Assembly: GCA_020630015.1 (NCBI GenBank)
Contig: JAHDCF010000001.1
Location: forward strand, 81,946 to 145,945
Direction: 5' to 3'
DNA from: Planktomarina sp.
GTDB taxonomy: Bacteria > Pseudomonadota > Alphaproteobacteria > Rhodobacterales > Rhodobacteraceae
DNA length: 64,000 nucleotides
The notes below the pieces were generated by a model. It had not been told where the DNA came from. It saw only the letters and a list, made by a program, of their open reading frames with translations, and did not search any database. This document shows positions 45,874 through 54,473 of this stretch, piece after piece (position 1 is the first letter of the stretch; each line of letters opens with the position of its first letter). A program made the translations under genes and the position numbers.

Positions 45874-46467
45874 ATGGAACAGATATTGATTGCAATGTGT
45901 GCCGCGGGCAATTCGTCCCGCATGGGTGAAACGGACAAACTTCTTGTCGAATTGGACGGGGAACCGATGCTGCGGCGGCAGGTTCTGCGCGCGTGTGAGG
46001 TGGAAGCAGACGTGCTTGTGGCCCATAATCCCAACATGCTGGACCGGGTGTTCAAGGTATCAGATTTGCCTGTCGAAAACGCCACCTTTGGCGGATCAAG
46101 TGAAGGCCTGTCTGGCACATTACGCGGTGTCGCCCACCGCGCCAAGGATTACGATTTCCTGATGGTTGTCTTGGCGGATATGCCCCTTTTGACTTCTGTG
46201 CAAATGGCCCGCATGGCCAAAGCCCCGCGGGATTTCCCCGATGCCAAGATTTGGCGCGCCACGGGCCGCGATGGGCAGCCCGGTCACCCGATTGTATTCG
46301 CCAAAGAGGTTTTGAAAGATTTCGCCGATTTGTCTGGGGATGACGGGGCCAAATCCATATTGGAAAAACATCGCGATGCGGTTCAAATGGTGCCGCTTTA
46401 TGATGATGGTCCGATCTTTGATGTGGATACCAAATCAGACTTGGCGCAGTTTGAAAAACTGAACTGA
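45874..46467 (+). CDS. MobA/MocA-like nucleotidyltransferase
   Basis: A 197-residue NTP-transferase. The start MEQILIAMCAAGNSSRMGETDKLLVELDGEPMLRRQV matches the AAGxSxRMG-xxKLL nucleotide-binding motif, with VVLADMPLLT (metal Asp) and GRDGQPGHPIVFAKEVL, DDGAKSILEKH further on. This fits the group that adds CMP or GMP to molybdopterin (MocA/MobA) or related sugar/alcohol cytidylyltransferases. No molybdoenzyme gene is near, so the substrate is open. Confidence 0.85.
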   Translation: MEQILIAMCAAGNSSRMGETDKLLVELDGEPMLRRQVLRACEVEADVLVAHNPNMLDRVFKVSDLPVENATFGGSSEGLSGTLRGVAHRAKDYDFLMVVLADMPLLTSVQMARMAKAPRDFPDAKIWRATGRDGQPGHPIVFAKEVLKDFADLSGDDGAKSILEKHRDAVQMVPLYDDGPIFDVDTKSDLAQFEKLN

Positions 46468-47646
46468 TCACCCATCTTGGGTCACGTCGTGGCCATAGAT
46501 CCAATCATATCGGCGATGCAATTGGTTTGGGGCCAGCTTGCCCACAATGGCCGCAGGTCCATATGTTGCCAATTGCGTCGCCGCTGATTTTCGGTGAAAC
46601 AAGCGCAGATTCGCCGCTGACAATTTTTGCACATCCGCCGTACGCGCAAGGCGTTTTGCCTGATACGCTGCCAATCCTTGTGGGATTGCCTGCGCGTTAG
46701 ACAAGGTTTCAGCCAAAACATAGGCGTCTTCCATGGCCTGCACGGCCCCTTGCGCCATGGATGGCAACATCGGATGCGCCGCATCCCCTAGCAGGGTAAT
46801 CTTACCATTTGTCCACGTGTCCAACGGCGCCCGATCAAAAAGAGACCAACAAAACACGGCCTCAGCTTTTTCCAAAATCTCGGTCAATGTGGGGGCCCAT
46901 CCCGCAAAATCACTTAAGGCTTGGGCACGGTCCCCTATGTTTCGCCAGCTTTCTGGGGCGGGGTCAGGTCGTTCCACAACCCCCACGAAATTGGCAATCC
47001 GACCTGATTTAAGGCGTGTGGTAACGGCATGGCGGCCTGCCCCAACCCATGCACATGCCGTGGGCGGCGGTGGTGCCGAAAGAACATCCATGTCCACCGT
47101 CGTGCGCCACGCGATACAACCGGTAAACCGTGGTTTTCCCACCTGCGCGACAGCCTGCGCCGCTTGTGATCCCAAACCATCCGCCCCGATGATCAAATCC
47201 CCATCAAACTTTTGCCTTTGCGCGGTGATTACCCCATCTTGGGTGATCCGGGTGCAATCTTGCCCTGTCAAAACCGCATCGGCCTGCAGGGACTGCAGGC
47301 GCAACAATAACGTTTTGTGCAGATCGGCACGATGGATTTGCACGTAAGGGGCATGCCAACGATCCCTGGCCACCCCGTGCAGTGGTAAGGCAAACACACG
47401 CCGGCCAGACCGCCCCATGCGCATTTCGATCGCCTCTGGTTCAAACCCGTGTTCCAGAATCTTATCGGCCACGCCAAAGGCCCGCAGCACATGCATTCCG
47501 TTGGGGGAAATTTGCACCCCCGCCCCAACCTCAGCCAAGGTTTCAGATCGCTCTAGCACTTGAACGCGCCATCCGCGTTGGATCAACGCAATGCCAGCCG
47601 ACAACCCTGCGATTCCTGCGCCGATGATGATGGCTGTTTTCGTCAT
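46468..47646 (-). CDS. FAD-dependent monooxygenase (salicylate/3-hydroxybenzoate hydroxylase type)
   Basis: A 392-residue flavin hydroxylase: GxGxxG near the N-terminus (AIIIGAGIAGLSAGIALIQRGWRVQVLERS), LIGADGLGSQA (DG motif) and TLLGDAAHPMLPSMAQGAVQAMEDAYVLAE (GD motif for FAD ribityl binding). The family hydroxylates aromatic acids such as salicylate or 3-hydroxybenzoate. No aromatic ring-cleavage gene is adjacent, so the substrate is uncertain. Its stop abuts that of the convergent MobA-like gene in a TGATCA palindrome. Confidence 0.9.
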   Translation of the reverse strand: MTKTAIIIGAGIAGLSAGIALIQRGWRVQVLERSETLAEVGAGVQISPNGMHVLRAFGVADKILEHGFEPEAIEMRMGRSGRRVFALPLHGVARDRWHAPYVQIHRADLHKTLLLRLQSLQADAVLTGQDCTRITQDGVITAQRQKFDGDLIIGADGLGSQAAQAVAQVGKPRFTGCIAWRTTVDMDVLSAPPPPTACAWVGAGRHAVTTRLKSGRIANFVGVVERPDPAPESWRNIGDRAQALSDFAGWAPTLTEILEKAEAVFCWSLFDRAPLDTWTNGKITLLGDAAHPMLPSMAQGAVQAMEDAYVLAETLSNAQAIPQGLAAYQAKRLARTADVQKLSAANLRLFHRKSAATQLATYGPAAIVGKLAPNQLHRRYDWIYGHDVTQDG

Positions 47647-47766
47647 TGTTTAAGATGGCCTTTGCCAGTGGGATCCGATCGGTCTCGTTTGCGAATGACG
47701 GGAAATTGCCACAACAGCCGCAAACATTTTACTTTTCGGCGTCTTGCATCACGCTGGGATGCAAGA

Positions 47767-47852
47767 TGGTACCCAAGGCCGGACTCGAACCGGCACGCCA
47801 TCGCTGGCGGGGGATTTTGAATCCCCTGCGTCTACCATTCCGCCACTTGGGC
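47767..47852 (-). tRNA. tRNA-Leu (anticodon CAA)
   Basis: On the minus strand GCCCAAGTGGCGGAATGGTAGACGC opens a cloverleaf; the anticodon loop GGGGA-TTCAAAA-TCCCC gives CAA, followed by a long variable arm (CGCCAGCGATGGCG), T-arm GCCGGTTCGAGTCCGGC, acceptor CTTGGGT and CCA encoded. The long variable arm marks a class II tRNA; it reads UUG leucine codons. The acceptor has a G-U closing pair. Confidence 0.97.
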
Positions 47853-47893
47853 ACTGGGCGGTGGTTACGCGCAGTCACGGGCGACGTCAACTC

Positions 47894-49339
47894 TTACATG
47901 GGGCGAAAATGACGCCAAAGGGCAGAAAAAATCATCAAGCCCAAAACAAGCGCCCCCGCGCCCCAAATCCAAACGGCGGATGCCCCGTTATAGGCGATAT
48001 TTACAAGGTACAGTGAAATGCCTGGGAACAAGATCAAAATCCCCACACGCAACACGTCAGAGACAACAAACGGTGTCACCCCGGCGTAGGTCTTTGCCAT
48101 CGGAATATCTTTGGCCATGGAATTGATAATGAACAAATTCATACCCACGGGGGGTGTGATCAACCCCACCTCGACCACGATCAAAACAAGAATACCAAAC
48201 CAAATCGCCACGGCCTCAGCTGGCATGCCGAAATCAAGCGCCTGAATGATCGGAAAGAAGATCGGGATCGTCAGCAAAATCATCGAAAGGCTGTCCATCA
48301 CACAGCCAAAAACCAAATAGGTGATCAACATCGCCAACAAAACCATCATTGGGGCAAACCCCTGCCCGGATACCCAATCCGCCAGCTGTTGTGGCGCCTG
48401 TGTGGTGGCAAGAAAGCTGTTAAAAACGGCCGCCCCGAAAACGATAAAGAATATCATCGCACTGGCGGTTGCGGTGCCATAGATGCTGTCGACAAAGGCG
48501 CGCCACGTCAGATCGCGCGTGAATAACCCATAAAGCCCCGTCAAAACGGCGCCTACGGCCGCCCCTTCGGTTGGGGTAAACAAGGCGTCCGGCCCGGGAT
48601 TAGACCAATCCCAATCCCCGGCGATGCCATACATCACCAATCCGAAAATTCCTAACACCGGCCAAGTTTTCCCCAAGGATTTAAATCGGTCGCCATAGGC
48701 CACCCGGGGCGCAGGTGTGGCCGATCCGGGGCGCAACCGCACATAAATCATCACGGCTATCATATATCCCAATGCCGCCAACAGGCCGGGGATCAAGGCC
48801 GCAAGGAACATCTTTACGATGTTTTGGCCTGTCAAAATGGCGTAAATCACAAGGATAACGGACGGTGGTATCAAAATGCCCAAGGTGCCCCCTGCGGCCA
48901 ACACACCGGTGGACAGGGCATCGGAATATCCGCGTTTGCGCATTTCTGGTAACGCGACCTGCCCCATGGTGCTGGCTGTGGCCAATGATGAACCGCAGAC
49001 TGCACCAAACCCCGCGCAGGCCCCAACGGCGGCCATAGCCACCCCGCCCTTGCGATGGCCCAACCAATCAGAGGCGGCCTGAAACAATGCAGCAGACATG
49101 CCAGATTTGGTGGCAAACTGCCCCATCAGCAAAAACAAAGGCACAATCGACAGGGAATAGCTGGAAAATGTATCATAGGTCAGGGTCTTAAGCTGGGCCA
49201 TGGGCGCGGCTGGTGTGCCCCGCACATACCAAATCCCCAAAAAGCCAGTAATGGCCATGGCCACGGCAATGGGAATGCGCAGGAAAATCCCGATCAACAT
49301 CAAACCAAAACCGATTGCGGCAACCTCAAACCCGGTCAT
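47894..49339 (-). CDS. dctM: TRAP transporter large permease (DctM type)
   Basis: The 481-residue membrane protein is the ion-coupled large subunit of a tripartite TRAP transporter. It has 11-12 hydrophobic segments and the family blocks LSIVPLFLLMGQFA, ACAGFGAVCGSSLATASTMGQVALPEMRKRGYS, ILIPPSVILVIYAILTGQNI and EVGLITPPVGMNLFIIN. From ATG 49339 (MTGFEVAAIGFGLML) length is somewhat above the common 425-440. The start overlaps dctQ by 4 nt. Confidence 0.94.
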   Translation of the reverse strand: MTGFEVAAIGFGLMLIGIFLRIPIAVAMAITGFLGIWYVRGTPAAPMAQLKTLTYDTFSSYSLSIVPLFLLMGQFATKSGMSAALFQAASDWLGHRKGGVAMAAVGACAGFGAVCGSSLATASTMGQVALPEMRKRGYSDALSTGVLAAGGTLGILIPPSVILVIYAILTGQNIVKMFLAALIPGLLAALGYMIAVMIYVRLRPGSATPAPRVAYGDRFKSLGKTWPVLGIFGLVMYGIAGDWDWSNPGPDALFTPTEGAAVGAVLTGLYGLFTRDLTWRAFVDSIYGTATASAMIFFIVFGAAVFNSFLATTQAPQQLADWVSGQGFAPMMVLLAMLITYLVFGCVMDSLSMILLTIPIFFPIIQALDFGMPAEAVAIWFGILVLIVVEVGLITPPVGMNLFIINSMAKDIPMAKTYAGVTPFVVSDVLRVGILILFPGISLYLVNIAYNGASAVWIWGAGALVLGLMIFSALWRHFRPM

Positions 49340-49914
49340 TGGGCGCCCTCCTGACCGGGCAAATCGTTCAGATCGCGCCAAACACAGTAAAGCGCAACAA
49401 CGCAAAACAAGACTGCCCCGACCAAAGCAATGGCCATGGGGATCCAAATCGGCATGGCCAATTCATAGGTCGTTTCAGGAAAAAAGGGTTTGTATCCCAT
49501 GGACAACGCATCCCGCCAATCTTGGCTGAAATACGGGAATTTTTCACCCACCCCCAGATAAAGTCGCCACATAACCACAAAGGCCACAATCGCCACCAAA
49601 ATATCACCCACCAAGATCAATCCACGCTGCACGATGGCGGGCAAGCGGTTGGTGAAAATGTCGACCGTCACATGGCCCCGCCGCAAATGGCATAGTGGCA
49701 AAAAGGCAAAAATGGCGATGGCGCACCCCATTTCGACCAGTTCATAATCGCCCGATATGGCGCGAAAGCCGCCTGAATTGATCTTACGGCCAATGACAGA
49801 CACCAGTGTTAAACTGGCCAAGGCAACCAAAATGATGCCGCCGATCAAGGCGACCCCGCGGGCCAGACCATCCAACCCGCGTCCAATTCGGCGTTCAAGA
49901 TCCTTGGCAATCAT
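49336..49914 (-). CDS. dctQ: TRAP transporter small permease (DctQ type)
   Basis: The small membrane subunit of the TRAP system: a 192-residue protein with four hydrophobic segments (ALIGGIILVALASLTLVSVIGR, GCAIAIFAFLPLCHLRRGHVTVDIFTNRLP, LVGDILVAIVAFVVMWRLYLG, MPIWIPMAIALVGAVLFCVVALYCVWRDLND). The CHLRRGHVTVDIF motif is typical of DctQ. GGGGG lies 6 nt before the ATG at 49914 (MIAKDLERRIG); starts at ATG 49920 or GTG 49938 are also possible. Confidence 0.92.
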   Translation of the reverse strand: MIAKDLERRIGRGLDGLARGVALIGGIILVALASLTLVSVIGRKINSGGFRAISGDYELVEMGCAIAIFAFLPLCHLRRGHVTVDIFTNRLPAIVQRGLILVGDILVAIVAFVVMWRLYLGVGEKFPYFSQDWRDALSMGYKPFFPETTYELAMPIWIPMAIALVGAVLFCVVALYCVWRDLNDLPGQEGAQ

Positions 49915-49966
49915 CCGCATCCCCCATTTGAACGCCACCTCGGGTTAATGGCCTCGCGGATATAAC

Positions 49967-49995
49967 AAAAGGGGGATGTTGCCACCCCCCTTTTT
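49967..49995 (-). terminator. Hairpin between dctP and dctQM (attenuator)
   Basis: AAAAGGGGG-N9-CCCCCCTTTTT can form a GC-rich stem with T-runs on both strands. On the minus strand it follows dctP by 25 nt and precedes dctQ, so it probably lets the binding protein be expressed above the permeases. Confidence 0.75.
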
Positions 49996-50020
49996 CAAAC
50001 ATTCAAAATATACGAGACGA

Positions 50021-51052
50021 TTATTTGTCGTATTCAGCAACCAGTTTGCGGGCCAAATCAACCATGCCTTGGCCATCCAGACCTTTGGCTGTCACCTCTT
50101 CGATCCATGCTTGCGTCTGGGTTTCACCCAAAGCCTGCAACGTATCGACCATGTCACCTTCGATAACATGCATTTCGTTGTCTGTTGCTTTGATCAGCTC
50201 TACCCCGATATCATCGCCCTTATCCATCGCACGCCCGGCCCAGGCAGAGGCCTCCACCCCGGAGTTGGCGTCGATCACGGCCTTCAGATCATCTGGCAGT
50301 GCGTTATAGCTGTCTTTGTTCATCGCCCAGACAAACAAGATATTATACAAAGATCGGTCGCCACCCACTTCTGTGTGGCTGTCGGCCAATTCTTGGATTT
50401 TCAACAATGGCACGATCTCTTGTGGGATAACGCCACCTTGCACAACGCCCTTGGACATCGCTTCTGGAAAAGATGGCACAGGCATACCAACCGGTGTTGC
50501 CCCCAAGGATTGCAGCAATTCATTGGCCTGACGGGATGGTCCGCGCAGTTTCAACCCTTTTAGGTCGTCCAATGATTTAACCGCTGGTCCCTTTTTGTGG
50601 ATCACACCGGGCCCGTGTGTGTGTAGGGCCAAGAGTTTCACATCGCCCATGCGTTCGGTCAAATAGGTTTCGCCATAAATCCAAGCAGCACGCGAGGTAT
50701 CTTCAGCATTTTTGGATGTCATGAACGGAAGTTCGAAGGGTTCAACTTCTGGAAAACGACCGGGGGTATAAGCCGGAAGCGCCCAGCCCCCATCAATCAC
50801 ACCATCGCGAATCTGATCATAAAGTGCGGGCGGCTTCCCCCCCAATTGCATGCCGGGATAAATCTCGATCTTCAAACGCCCATTAGATTCAGCCATAACC
50901 TTTTCCGCCCATGGGGCCATGAAAAAGGCAGGAACACTTGAGCTTGGCGGCAGAAAGTGTTGAAACCGTAAGGTTATTTCTTGTGCGAACGCCGCAGTTG
51001 TTGTCAGGGTAAGGGCCAAAGCTGCACCTGCAGCACGTTTAAAAATAGTCAT
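50021..51052 (-). CDS. dctP: TRAP transporter substrate-binding protein (DctP family)
   Basis: Periplasmic binding protein, 343 residues with signal peptide (MTIFKRAAGAALALTLTTTAAFAQ). The mature part shows FQHFLPPSSSVPAFFMAPWAEKVMAESNGRLKIEIYPGMQLGG and LKGLKLRGPSRQANELLQSLGATPV, where the Arg contacts a carboxylate of the ligand. That suggests an organic acid ligand; the ligand itself is not predictable. The tracked start at 51136 adds 28 non-signal residues. It is first in a dctPQM operon. Confidence 0.95.
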   Translation of the reverse strand: MTIFKRAAGAALALTLTTTAAFAQEITLRFQHFLPPSSSVPAFFMAPWAEKVMAESNGRLKIEIYPGMQLGGKPPALYDQIRDGVIDGGWALPAYTPGRFPEVEPFELPFMTSKNAEDTSRAAWIYGETYLTERMGDVKLLALHTHGPGVIHKKGPAVKSLDDLKGLKLRGPSRQANELLQSLGATPVGMPVPSFPEAMSKGVVQGGVIPQEIVPLLKIQELADSHTEVGGDRSLYNILFVWAMNKDSYNALPDDLKAVIDANSGVEASAWAGRAMDKGDDIGVELIKATDNEMHVIEGDMVDTLQALGETQTQAWIEEVTAKGLDGQGMVDLARKLVAEYDK

Positions 51053-51145
51053 GGTCTTCTCCAAATCGTGGGCGGCAAAAGCACGGCCCTGAGGCCAGAA
51101 CCGCATCGAAAGCCACTGGCCCTCAAATATACCCAATTTACAAAT

Positions 51146-51991
51146 TTACAACTGGCGTGCGCTGAACGTATCACAATCAGCCACCTGCCCACTTCGGTAA
51201 CCGCGTTCAAACCAACGTTGCCGTTGTGCGGATGTTCCATGGGTGAAGGTATGCGGATTGGGGCGGCGTCCGGCGTTGCGTTGCAAGGTATCATCGCCGA
51301 TTTGTTTGGCGGCGTTCAATGCTTCCTCCAGATCGCCACGTTCCAGACTGCCGAACTGCCGTTCGACCGCGCGGGCCCAAATACCGGAAAAACAATCGGC
51401 CTGAAGTTCAATCATCACCGAAACGCGATTGCTTTCGCCTTGGCTCATGGATTGACGGGCACGATTGGCCTGTCCCAAAATTCCCAGCTCATTTTGCACG
51501 TGATGGGCCACTTCATGGGCGACAACATAGGCCGCTGCAAAATCCCCAGACGCCCCCATCCGGCGGGACAACGTGGTGAAAAAGTCGGTGTCCAGATATG
51601 CCTTGCGATCCGCAGGGCAATAAAACGGGCCTGATGCGCCGCTGGCCGCACCACAGGGGGATTGGGTCGCCCCTTTGAACAATACCAACGTCGCTGGATT
51701 ATAACGACGGCCCAACTGTTGCTGGAATATTCCGGCCCAGACTTCCTCTGTGTCGGCCAAGGTGACGGATACAAATTTACCGGCTTGTTCATCGGCAGGT
51801 GTAATTTCTTGGCTGACGCTGCCACCACCGCCACCTTGCCCCGACAGGAATGGCGTCACATCAATACCCAGAAAATACCCGGCCGCCAGAATGGCCAGCA
51901 ATCCAACACCACCGATCCCAGCACCACGTCCGGCACCCGATCTGCGGCGATCTTCGATATTTCGGCTGCCACGCCGTCCTCTCCATTGCAT
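51146..51991 (-). CDS. Neutral zinc metallopeptidase, YpfJ family
   Basis: The 281-residue protein begins with a basic stretch (MQWRGRRGSRNIEDRRRSG), then one membrane anchor (GVGLLAILAAGYFLG) and a Zn_peptidase domain with HEVAHH (AAYVVAHEVAHHVQNELG) and YCPADRKAYLDTDFF, with QADCFSGIWARAV supplying a further ligand. It ends FERGYRSGQVADCDTFSARQL as in YpfJ proteins. Function in the periplasm is not defined. ATG at 51991 chosen over a tracked start 15 nt upstream. Confidence 0.93.
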   Translation of the reverse strand: MQWRGRRGSRNIEDRRRSGAGRGAGIGGVGLLAILAAGYFLGIDVTPFLSGQGGGGGSVSQEITPADEQAGKFVSVTLADTEEVWAGIFQQQLGRRYNPATLVLFKGATQSPCGAASGASGPFYCPADRKAYLDTDFFTTLSRRMGASGDFAAAYVVAHEVAHHVQNELGILGQANRARQSMSQGESNRVSVMIELQADCFSGIWARAVERQFGSLERGDLEEALNAAKQIGDDTLQRNAGRRPNPHTFTHGTSAQRQRWFERGYRSGQVADCDTFSARQL

Positions 51992-52070
51992 GGTTTTCCC
52001 TTTCACCCTTGCTTAAGGGCCTGTATGCCACGCCCAACTGGATTTGAAAACGAAAAGGACCGTCCGCCCC

Positions 52071-52649
52071 ATGCTGCGCCGATTGTATGACTGGACCATG
52101 TCCATGGCAGACCACCCCCGCGCCCTTTGGGTGTTGGCCTTGGTGGCCTTTACCGAAAGCTCTTTCTTTCCCATTCCACCCGATCTTTTGATGATCCCAA
52201 TGATCTTGGCCGCACCACGACGGGCGTTTTTGATTGCGGGTGTTGCCATGGTATCATCCGTTTTGGGGGGGATCTTTGGGTACTTGATTGGTGCTTTCGC
52301 CTTTGAAACCCTGGGCCAACCCGTGTTGCAGGCGTTGGGCAAAGGGGCCTATTTCGACGAATTTGCAGCCCGTTATAACGAATGGGGAATCTGGGTGGTG
52401 TTGGCCGCAGGCGTGACACCCTTCCCCTATAAGGTCATCACAATCCTGTCAGGGGCCACAGCATTGCCGTTTTGGGTGTTTGTTTTGTCCTCCATCGCCG
52501 CACGATCCCTGCGGTTTTTCGTGGTTGCCGGCCTTTTGTGGTGGATTGGGCCACCCGTGCGTGCGTTCATTGAAAAACGGCTGGGCTTGATGTTTACCAT
52601 TTTTATGGTTCTACTCTTTGGTGGGTTTTATTTGGTGCGCATCCTTTAA
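52071..52649 (+). CDS. YqaA-family membrane protein (DedA-like)
   Basis: A 192-residue membrane protein with the SNARE-associated/DedA-type domain: FTESSFFPIPPDLLMIPMILAAPRRAFLIAGVAMVSSVLGGIFGYLIGAFA, WVVLAAGVTPFPYKVITILSGATALPFWVFVLSSIAARSLRFFVVAGLLWW. The FPIPPD block and the GxTPFPYK stretch are family marks; members are involved in lipid translocation and membrane homeostasis. ATG at 52071 preferred over TTG at 52044. Confidence 0.92.
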   Translation: MLRRLYDWTMSMADHPRALWVLALVAFTESSFFPIPPDLLMIPMILAAPRRAFLIAGVAMVSSVLGGIFGYLIGAFAFETLGQPVLQALGKGAYFDEFAARYNEWGIWVVLAAGVTPFPYKVITILSGATALPFWVFVLSSIAARSLRFFVVAGLLWWIGPPVRAFIEKRLGLMFTIFMVLLFGGFYLVRIL

Positions 52650-52661
52650 GGGGGGAAGTTG

Positions 52662-53147
52662 ATGGGGTCTTTGACACCGCGTGCGTTGGTTATCATCGCG
52701 GCCGCTGGATCGGCCGCCCTGTTGCTGGGGGCATTTATTTTCCAAGCATTAGGATATGCACCTTGCCAAATGTGCTATTGGCAGCGTTGGCCCCACGGCC
52801 TTGCCATCACCTTTGCTGTGATTGCCCTTTATGACATGCAGTGGATCTGGTTGGTGGGCGGTGCGGTCTCAGCGTTGGCCACATCCGCCACGGGTGTTTT
52901 TCACGCGGGTGTTGAACAAAAATGGTGGGACGGGCCCGCCTCCTGCACCGGAGGTGGTTCACTTGAGGGGTTGTCAGGCAACGATCTTTTGAACGTGAAC
53001 GTCAACGATAAACTGGTCATGTGCGATGAAATAAGCTGGCAGTTTTTGGGGCTGTCAATGCCGGCGTGGAATGCGTTCTTTTCAGCCTGCCTGTGTGCGA
53101 TCTGGATTTATGCAATCTTACGAAATCGTTCAAAAGCCGCTGGTTAA
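52662..53147 (+). CDS. dsbB: Disulfide bond formation protein B (DsbB)
   Basis: Inner-membrane quinone reductase that reoxidises DsbA. The 161-residue protein has four hydrophobic helices, the first redox pair in APCQMCYWQRWPHG after helix 1 and the second pair in a periplasmic loop (SCTGGGS...LVMCDEISW). It follows YqaA by 12 nt. Its 3' end overlaps the convergent regulator gene by 18 nt. Confidence 0.94.
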   Translation: MGSLTPRALVIIAAAGSAALLLGAFIFQALGYAPCQMCYWQRWPHGLAITFAVIALYDMQWIWLVGGAVSALATSATGVFHAGVEQKWWDGPASCTGGGSLEGLSGNDLLNVNVNDKLVMCDEISWQFLGLSMPAWNAFFSACLCAIWIYAILRNRSKAAG

Positions 53148-53618
53148 TTCTTCCACAAAATAGCTGACCAACTGCGCGCGATTATTCATACCTGATTTTT
53201 GATAGATCGATGAATTCTGCGCCTTCACCGTGGCTTGGCTTCGACCCCGAAGCTCGGCAATTTCGGAAATGGACATTCCTTTGATCATCAACATTCCAAT
53301 TTCACTTTCCGCATCGGTAAACCCCCATGCCTGAAATTGATCGGTGATGACATCATGAAACCGGCTGGATGCCACATCCAACTTGCTTTCCAGCTGTTCC
53401 GTTTTGGCTTGCAACTTGAAAAATAGATAGACTGAGATACAGCAACCAATCAGCAGGGCTAAAAACGCTACGACCTCTGTTATTTCGTACAAAAACCAAC
53501 TGATTCTCAGATTTTTAGCGAAAACCAGCACAACCAAAAGATAGCCATAGAGAAGCAGTCCTGCGAATTGAGCAACAAAGCAAACGGCCAAAATGCGCCT
53601 TAGCGTTTTTGTTGTCAT
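53130..53618 (-). CDS. Membrane-anchored LuxR-type regulator
   Basis: A 162-residue protein with two N-terminal membrane helices (about residues 9-33 and 43-66), a short coiled coil (LQAKTEQLESKLDVASSRF) and a C-terminal LuxR/FixJ-type helix-turn-helix (residues about 98-155: FTDAESEIGMLMIKGMSISEIAELRGRSQATVKAQNSSIYQKSGMNNRAQLVSYF). There is no receiver or autoinducer domain, so the membrane part is the likely sensor. A 17-bp palindrome lies 90 nt upstream. A second start at 53630 is possible. Confidence 0.85.
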   Translation of the reverse strand: MTTKTLRRILAVCFVAQFAGLLLYGYLLVVLVFAKNLRISWFLYEITEVVAFLALLIGCCISVYLFFKLQAKTEQLESKLDVASSRFHDVITDQFQAWGFTDAESEIGMLMIKGMSISEIAELRGRSQATVKAQNSSIYQKSGMNNRAQLVSYFVEELTSGF

Positions 53619-53707
53619 TGCGAATTCCACCTACCCCGAACCATCAATCAAATGACAGTTTTTGAAACCAGTCGATATCGACCTTCACAATTCAAAAGAA
53701 GCGTACC

Positions 53708-53724
53708 ATTTCGATTATCGAAAT
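53708..53724. promoter_or_regulatory. 17-bp perfect palindrome upstream of the LuxR-type gene
   Basis: ATTTCGA-TTA-TCGAAAT is a perfect 7-bp inverted repeat with a 3-nt spacer. It lies between the regulator start (53618) and the upstream PepSY-like gene, in a place suited to be an operator, perhaps autoregulatory. Confidence 0.5.
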
Positions 53725-53757
53725 CGAAGATCGCCACGTGATCACCTCCAAATTACA

Positions 53758-53778
53758 ATAAAAGTGTCAGTCCGACAC
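53758..53778 (-). terminator. Terminator of the PepSY-like gene
   Basis: On the minus strand GTGTC-GGACT-GACAC followed by TTTTATTG overlaps the stop codon of the gene at 53767. A stem of 5 bp is short, but the T-run is clear. Confidence 0.6.
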
Positions 53779-54237
53779 AAGCGGCGTTACCGTCGTGACC
53801 GGACTTACCACAGGGCTTATAACCGACGTTCCATCAGAACTTGTATCTGTTGAAACTGTGGGATCCGTGAGAACGCTTATGGAATCTTCGCCCCTGCCTC
53901 CATCGCCATCAGACGGGCTGATGACATCGGTCTTTGAATCAGGCGGTGGATCATCATTATCTGACTGTTCTGGAATTGGATTGGACAACGGCTTGTTGTC
54001 AACGTCGAGATAATCAAAAAGGATTTGACCATTCCGGGCGACAACAATTTCGCGCGTAACACCACCGCGGGTTGCCAGAATACGTGTGCGACCCAGCAGA
54101 GTTGTTGAAATTTGGAAGTCCCCATACCCTTGATGCTGCAGTTGCGCAACGTAGCTGGAAACCGCCGATTGACCAAAGGCAGGGATAGGAAAGCCAAGGC
54201 CCATCACGATACATAACGGATAAATAAAACTCTTCAC
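53767..54237 (-). CDS. Exported PepSY-like protein with acidic Ser/Thr-rich tail
   Basis: From a GTG at 54237 (GGAG nine nt upstream) the protein has 156 residues: a signal peptide (VKSFIYPLCIVMGLGFPIPAFGQ), a domain of about 60 residues like PepSY (VAQLQHQGYGDFQISTTLLGRTRILATRGGVTREIVVARNGQILFDYLD) and a tail of about 70 residues rich in Asp, Ser, Thr and Pro. The tracked start at 54285 hides the signal peptide. PepSY-like domains often bind or modulate periplasmic partners. The gene directly precedes the membrane regulator, so the two may form a sensor pair; this is inference. Confidence 0.75.
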   Translation of the reverse strand: MKSFIYPLCIVMGLGFPIPAFGQSAVSSYVAQLQHQGYGDFQISTTLLGRTRILATRGGVTREIVVARNGQILFDYLDVDNKPLSNPIPEQSDNDDPPPDSKTDVISPSDGDGGRGEDSISVLTDPTVSTDTSSDGTSVISPVVSPVTTVTPLVSD

Positions 54238-54473
54238 TGCAACGGTCTCCAACCACGCAAGAACAGATTGATCACGGTCATACATCCCGGTCCATTAGAC
54301 TTTAGTTGATTTATATCTTATCCGACCTTTGTCTTATGCGAAAGACTGGTCATTTTAATCTTTTTTTCGTGTATTTTTCGCATTCAACGCCCCAAACCAG
54401 AAAGCAGTAATTGCACCATATATAGTCTTTTGATAGGGGTATATTCAACAATATATGGCGAAAGCAGGCGGTC

